A program made the position numbers and the translations under genes. The notes below the pieces were generated by a model. The model saw nothing but the letters and a program-made list of their open reading frames with translations. It ran no database searches and had not been told where the DNA came from. This document shows positions 63,171 to 64,000 of a stretch of DNA of 64,000 nucleotides, in pieces (position 1 is the first letter of the stretch; each line of letters begins with the position of its first letter). The DNA is from Calliopsis andreniformis. Lineage: Eukaryota > Arthropoda > Insecta > Hymenoptera > Andrenidae. The stretch spans positions 992,001-1,056,000 of the forward strand of contig NW_027480532.1 of NCBI RefSeq assembly GCF_051401765.1, given 5' to 3'.

Positions 63171-64000
63171 CCTCAACCCTCAATCCTCAATGTTCAATCC
63201 TCAATACCCAACCCTCAGTCTTCAATCCTCAATCCTCAATCCTCAATCTTCAGGCCTCAATCCTCAGTCCTCAAACCTCAATTCTGAATCCTCAATCCTG
63301 AATCCGCAATCTTCAGCCCTCAGTCCTCAACAATCAGTTGATATTCCTCGATCCTCAGTAGAATACCCTCAATTCACAGCTTTCAATACTCAATACTCAA
63401 TCTGCAATCCTCCAACCCTTATTCTTCAATCCTCAGTACCCAATCCTCAATCTTCAATCCTCAATCCTCAATCCTCAATTCTCTGTCCTCAATCCTCAAT
63501 CCTCAATCCTCAGACCTGAAACATCAATATTCAACCCTCAGTCCTTGTCCTCAATCCAGAAACCTCAATCCTCAATCCCCAATCTTCAATCATCAATATT
63601 CAATCTTCAATCCTCAATCCTCAATCCTCAATCCTCAATCCTCAATCCTCAATCTTCAATTCTCAATACTCAGTCTTCAATACTCAATCCTCAATACTCA
63701 AACCTCAATCCTCAATCTTCAATCCTCAATACCCAATCCTCAATCTTCAATCCTCAAACTTCAATCCTCAGTTCGCAATCCCCAATCCTCAATCCTCTGA
63801 CCTCAGGCATCAATACTCAACCCTCAGTCCTCGTCCTCAATCCACAACCCTCAATCCTCAATCCTCAACCTTCATTCATCAATATTCAACCTTATATCCT
63901 CAATCCTCAACCCTCAATCTTCAATCCTCAATCCTCAATACTCAATCTGCAATACTCAATCCTCAATCCTCAATCCGCAATCCTCATTCTTCAATCCTGA
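63171..64000 (+). repeat. Terminal mosaic, truncated subfamily 2 module joined to a CCCTTATTC segment
   Basis: The first part follows the 32388 and 34672 segments through a GATATTCC-type subfamily 2 module at 63361. At about 63419 the module is cut and the sequence jumps to TTATTCTTCAATCCTCAGTACC, skipping about 350 bp that other copies keep. The rest follows 32840-33357, including CTGACCTCAGG near 63797. The window ends inside the array. Confidence 0.8.

Larger units (their letters stand above)
1..64000 (+). repeat. Heptanucleotide satellite array (CTCAATC)n filling the window
   Basis: The + strand reads as consecutive CTCAATC units from the first base to the last, roughly 9,100 of them, with frequent single-base variants such as TTCAATC, CTCAATA, CTCAACC, CTCAGTC, CTCAAAC, GTCAATC and CTCATTC. 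The central C and A at positions 3 and 4 are rarely changed; positions 1, 5, 6 and 7 vary most. Even the most diverged stretches (near 1173, 1683, 7150, 9798) can be cut into seven-base units with no remainder. The + strand is poor in G because the consensus has none; the consensus is 43% G+C. There is no stretch over 300 bases of other sequence anywhere. Both ends lie inside the array. It is best described as satellite or giant minisatellite DNA; the lineage and any function are not shown by the sequence. Confidence 0.98.

Noticed and set aside
53..64000. Dozens of + strand open frames encoding Ser/Asn/Gln-rich SSILNPQ repeat proteins
   Set aside because: They are forced by a seven-base unit with no stop in any frame. 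Overlapping frames are open together, there is no upstream ribosome-binding sequence, no non-repeat domain or terminus, and the ATG codons are chance variant units.
1..64000. CRISPR array
   Set aside because: Units are 7 bp with no unique spacers, no palindromic 24-40 bp repeats, and no cas genes.
1..64000. Telomere array
   Set aside because: The heptamer TTGAGGA is not a known telomere repeat such as TTTAGGG, no such runs are seen, and the interior is heavily diverged and duplicated, unlike terminal telomere. A subtelomeric location remains possible.
1..64000. Cyanobacterial STRR heptamers (short tandemly repeated repetitive sequences)
   Set aside because: Similar in unit length and in the CAATCC flavour of some variants, but those are short intergenic runs between genes. 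An unbroken array over 64 kb with multi-kilobase higher-order units fits a eukaryotic satellite better. Not excluded.
1..64000. CCAAT boxes in units reading CCCAATCC
   Set aside because: They arise from simple one-base variants of the repeat and recur throughout the array with no associated gene.
1..64000. Minus-strand GAGGA as repeated Shine-Dalgarno-like sites with TTG starts
   Set aside because: The same heptamer puts TGA in every minus frame every 21 bases, so no reading frame follows. Only a genetic code that reassigns TGA would change this, and nothing here supports one.
1..64000. Transfer or ribosomal RNA genes
   Set aside because: No cloverleaf arms or conserved rRNA stretches are visible. 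The G-poor + strand and C-poor - strand do not allow the needed base pairing.

Overview
The whole 64 kb window is one uninterrupted tandem array of a seven-base unit, CTCAATC on the + strand (TTGAGGA-type on the - strand), about 9,100 units long. Both window edges lie inside the array, so its true length and its flanks are unknown. I find no unique sequence and no supportable protein gene, RNA gene, promoter, terminator, mobile element or CRISPR array. The many long open frames on the + strand, up to 868 codons, follow arithmetically from the repeat and are not annotated as genes.

The array has three levels. (1) The base unit is nearly always 7 bp, with rare 6-bp units of two main kinds, CTCATC and CTCGTC. 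(2) Marked variant units, including a strongly diverged GAATAT module family with 41 located copies in four subfamilies, give the array internal landmarks. (3) Those landmarks reveal nested segmental duplications with offsets of 230, 321, 426, 835, 1171, 1411, 2284, 2663, 3168, 3237, 7484, 7491 and 13702 bp. Wherever I tested an offset, its remainder modulo 7 matched the number of 6-bp units it contains.

Region by region: 1-6944 holds two copies of a 2663-bp unit (the second shortened), overlapped by a 3237-bp offset repeat. 4473-19940 is a tandem pair of a 7484-bp unit. 19910-25840 is a mosaic of 835-bp and 1411-bp tandem copies with homology to 27401-30431. 25843-32168 is a tandem pair of a 3168-bp unit, and 31940-36220 a tandem pair of a 2284-bp unit. 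Most of those two pairs lies inside a 13702-bp unit present as two nearly identical copies (26597-40298 and 40299-54000) and a shortened third (54001-58915). 58916-64000 is a mosaic of shorter copies, including a 426-bp tandem pair.

Organism: this looks like satellite DNA with higher-order repeats, which favours a eukaryotic chromosome (heterochromatin, subtelomere or similar) assembled from long reads. Heptanucleotide tandem repeats are also known from cyanobacteria (the STRR sequences), but arrays of this size are not typical there. The sequence itself does not settle the lineage. No genes act together here; the interest lies in the architecture and history of the array.
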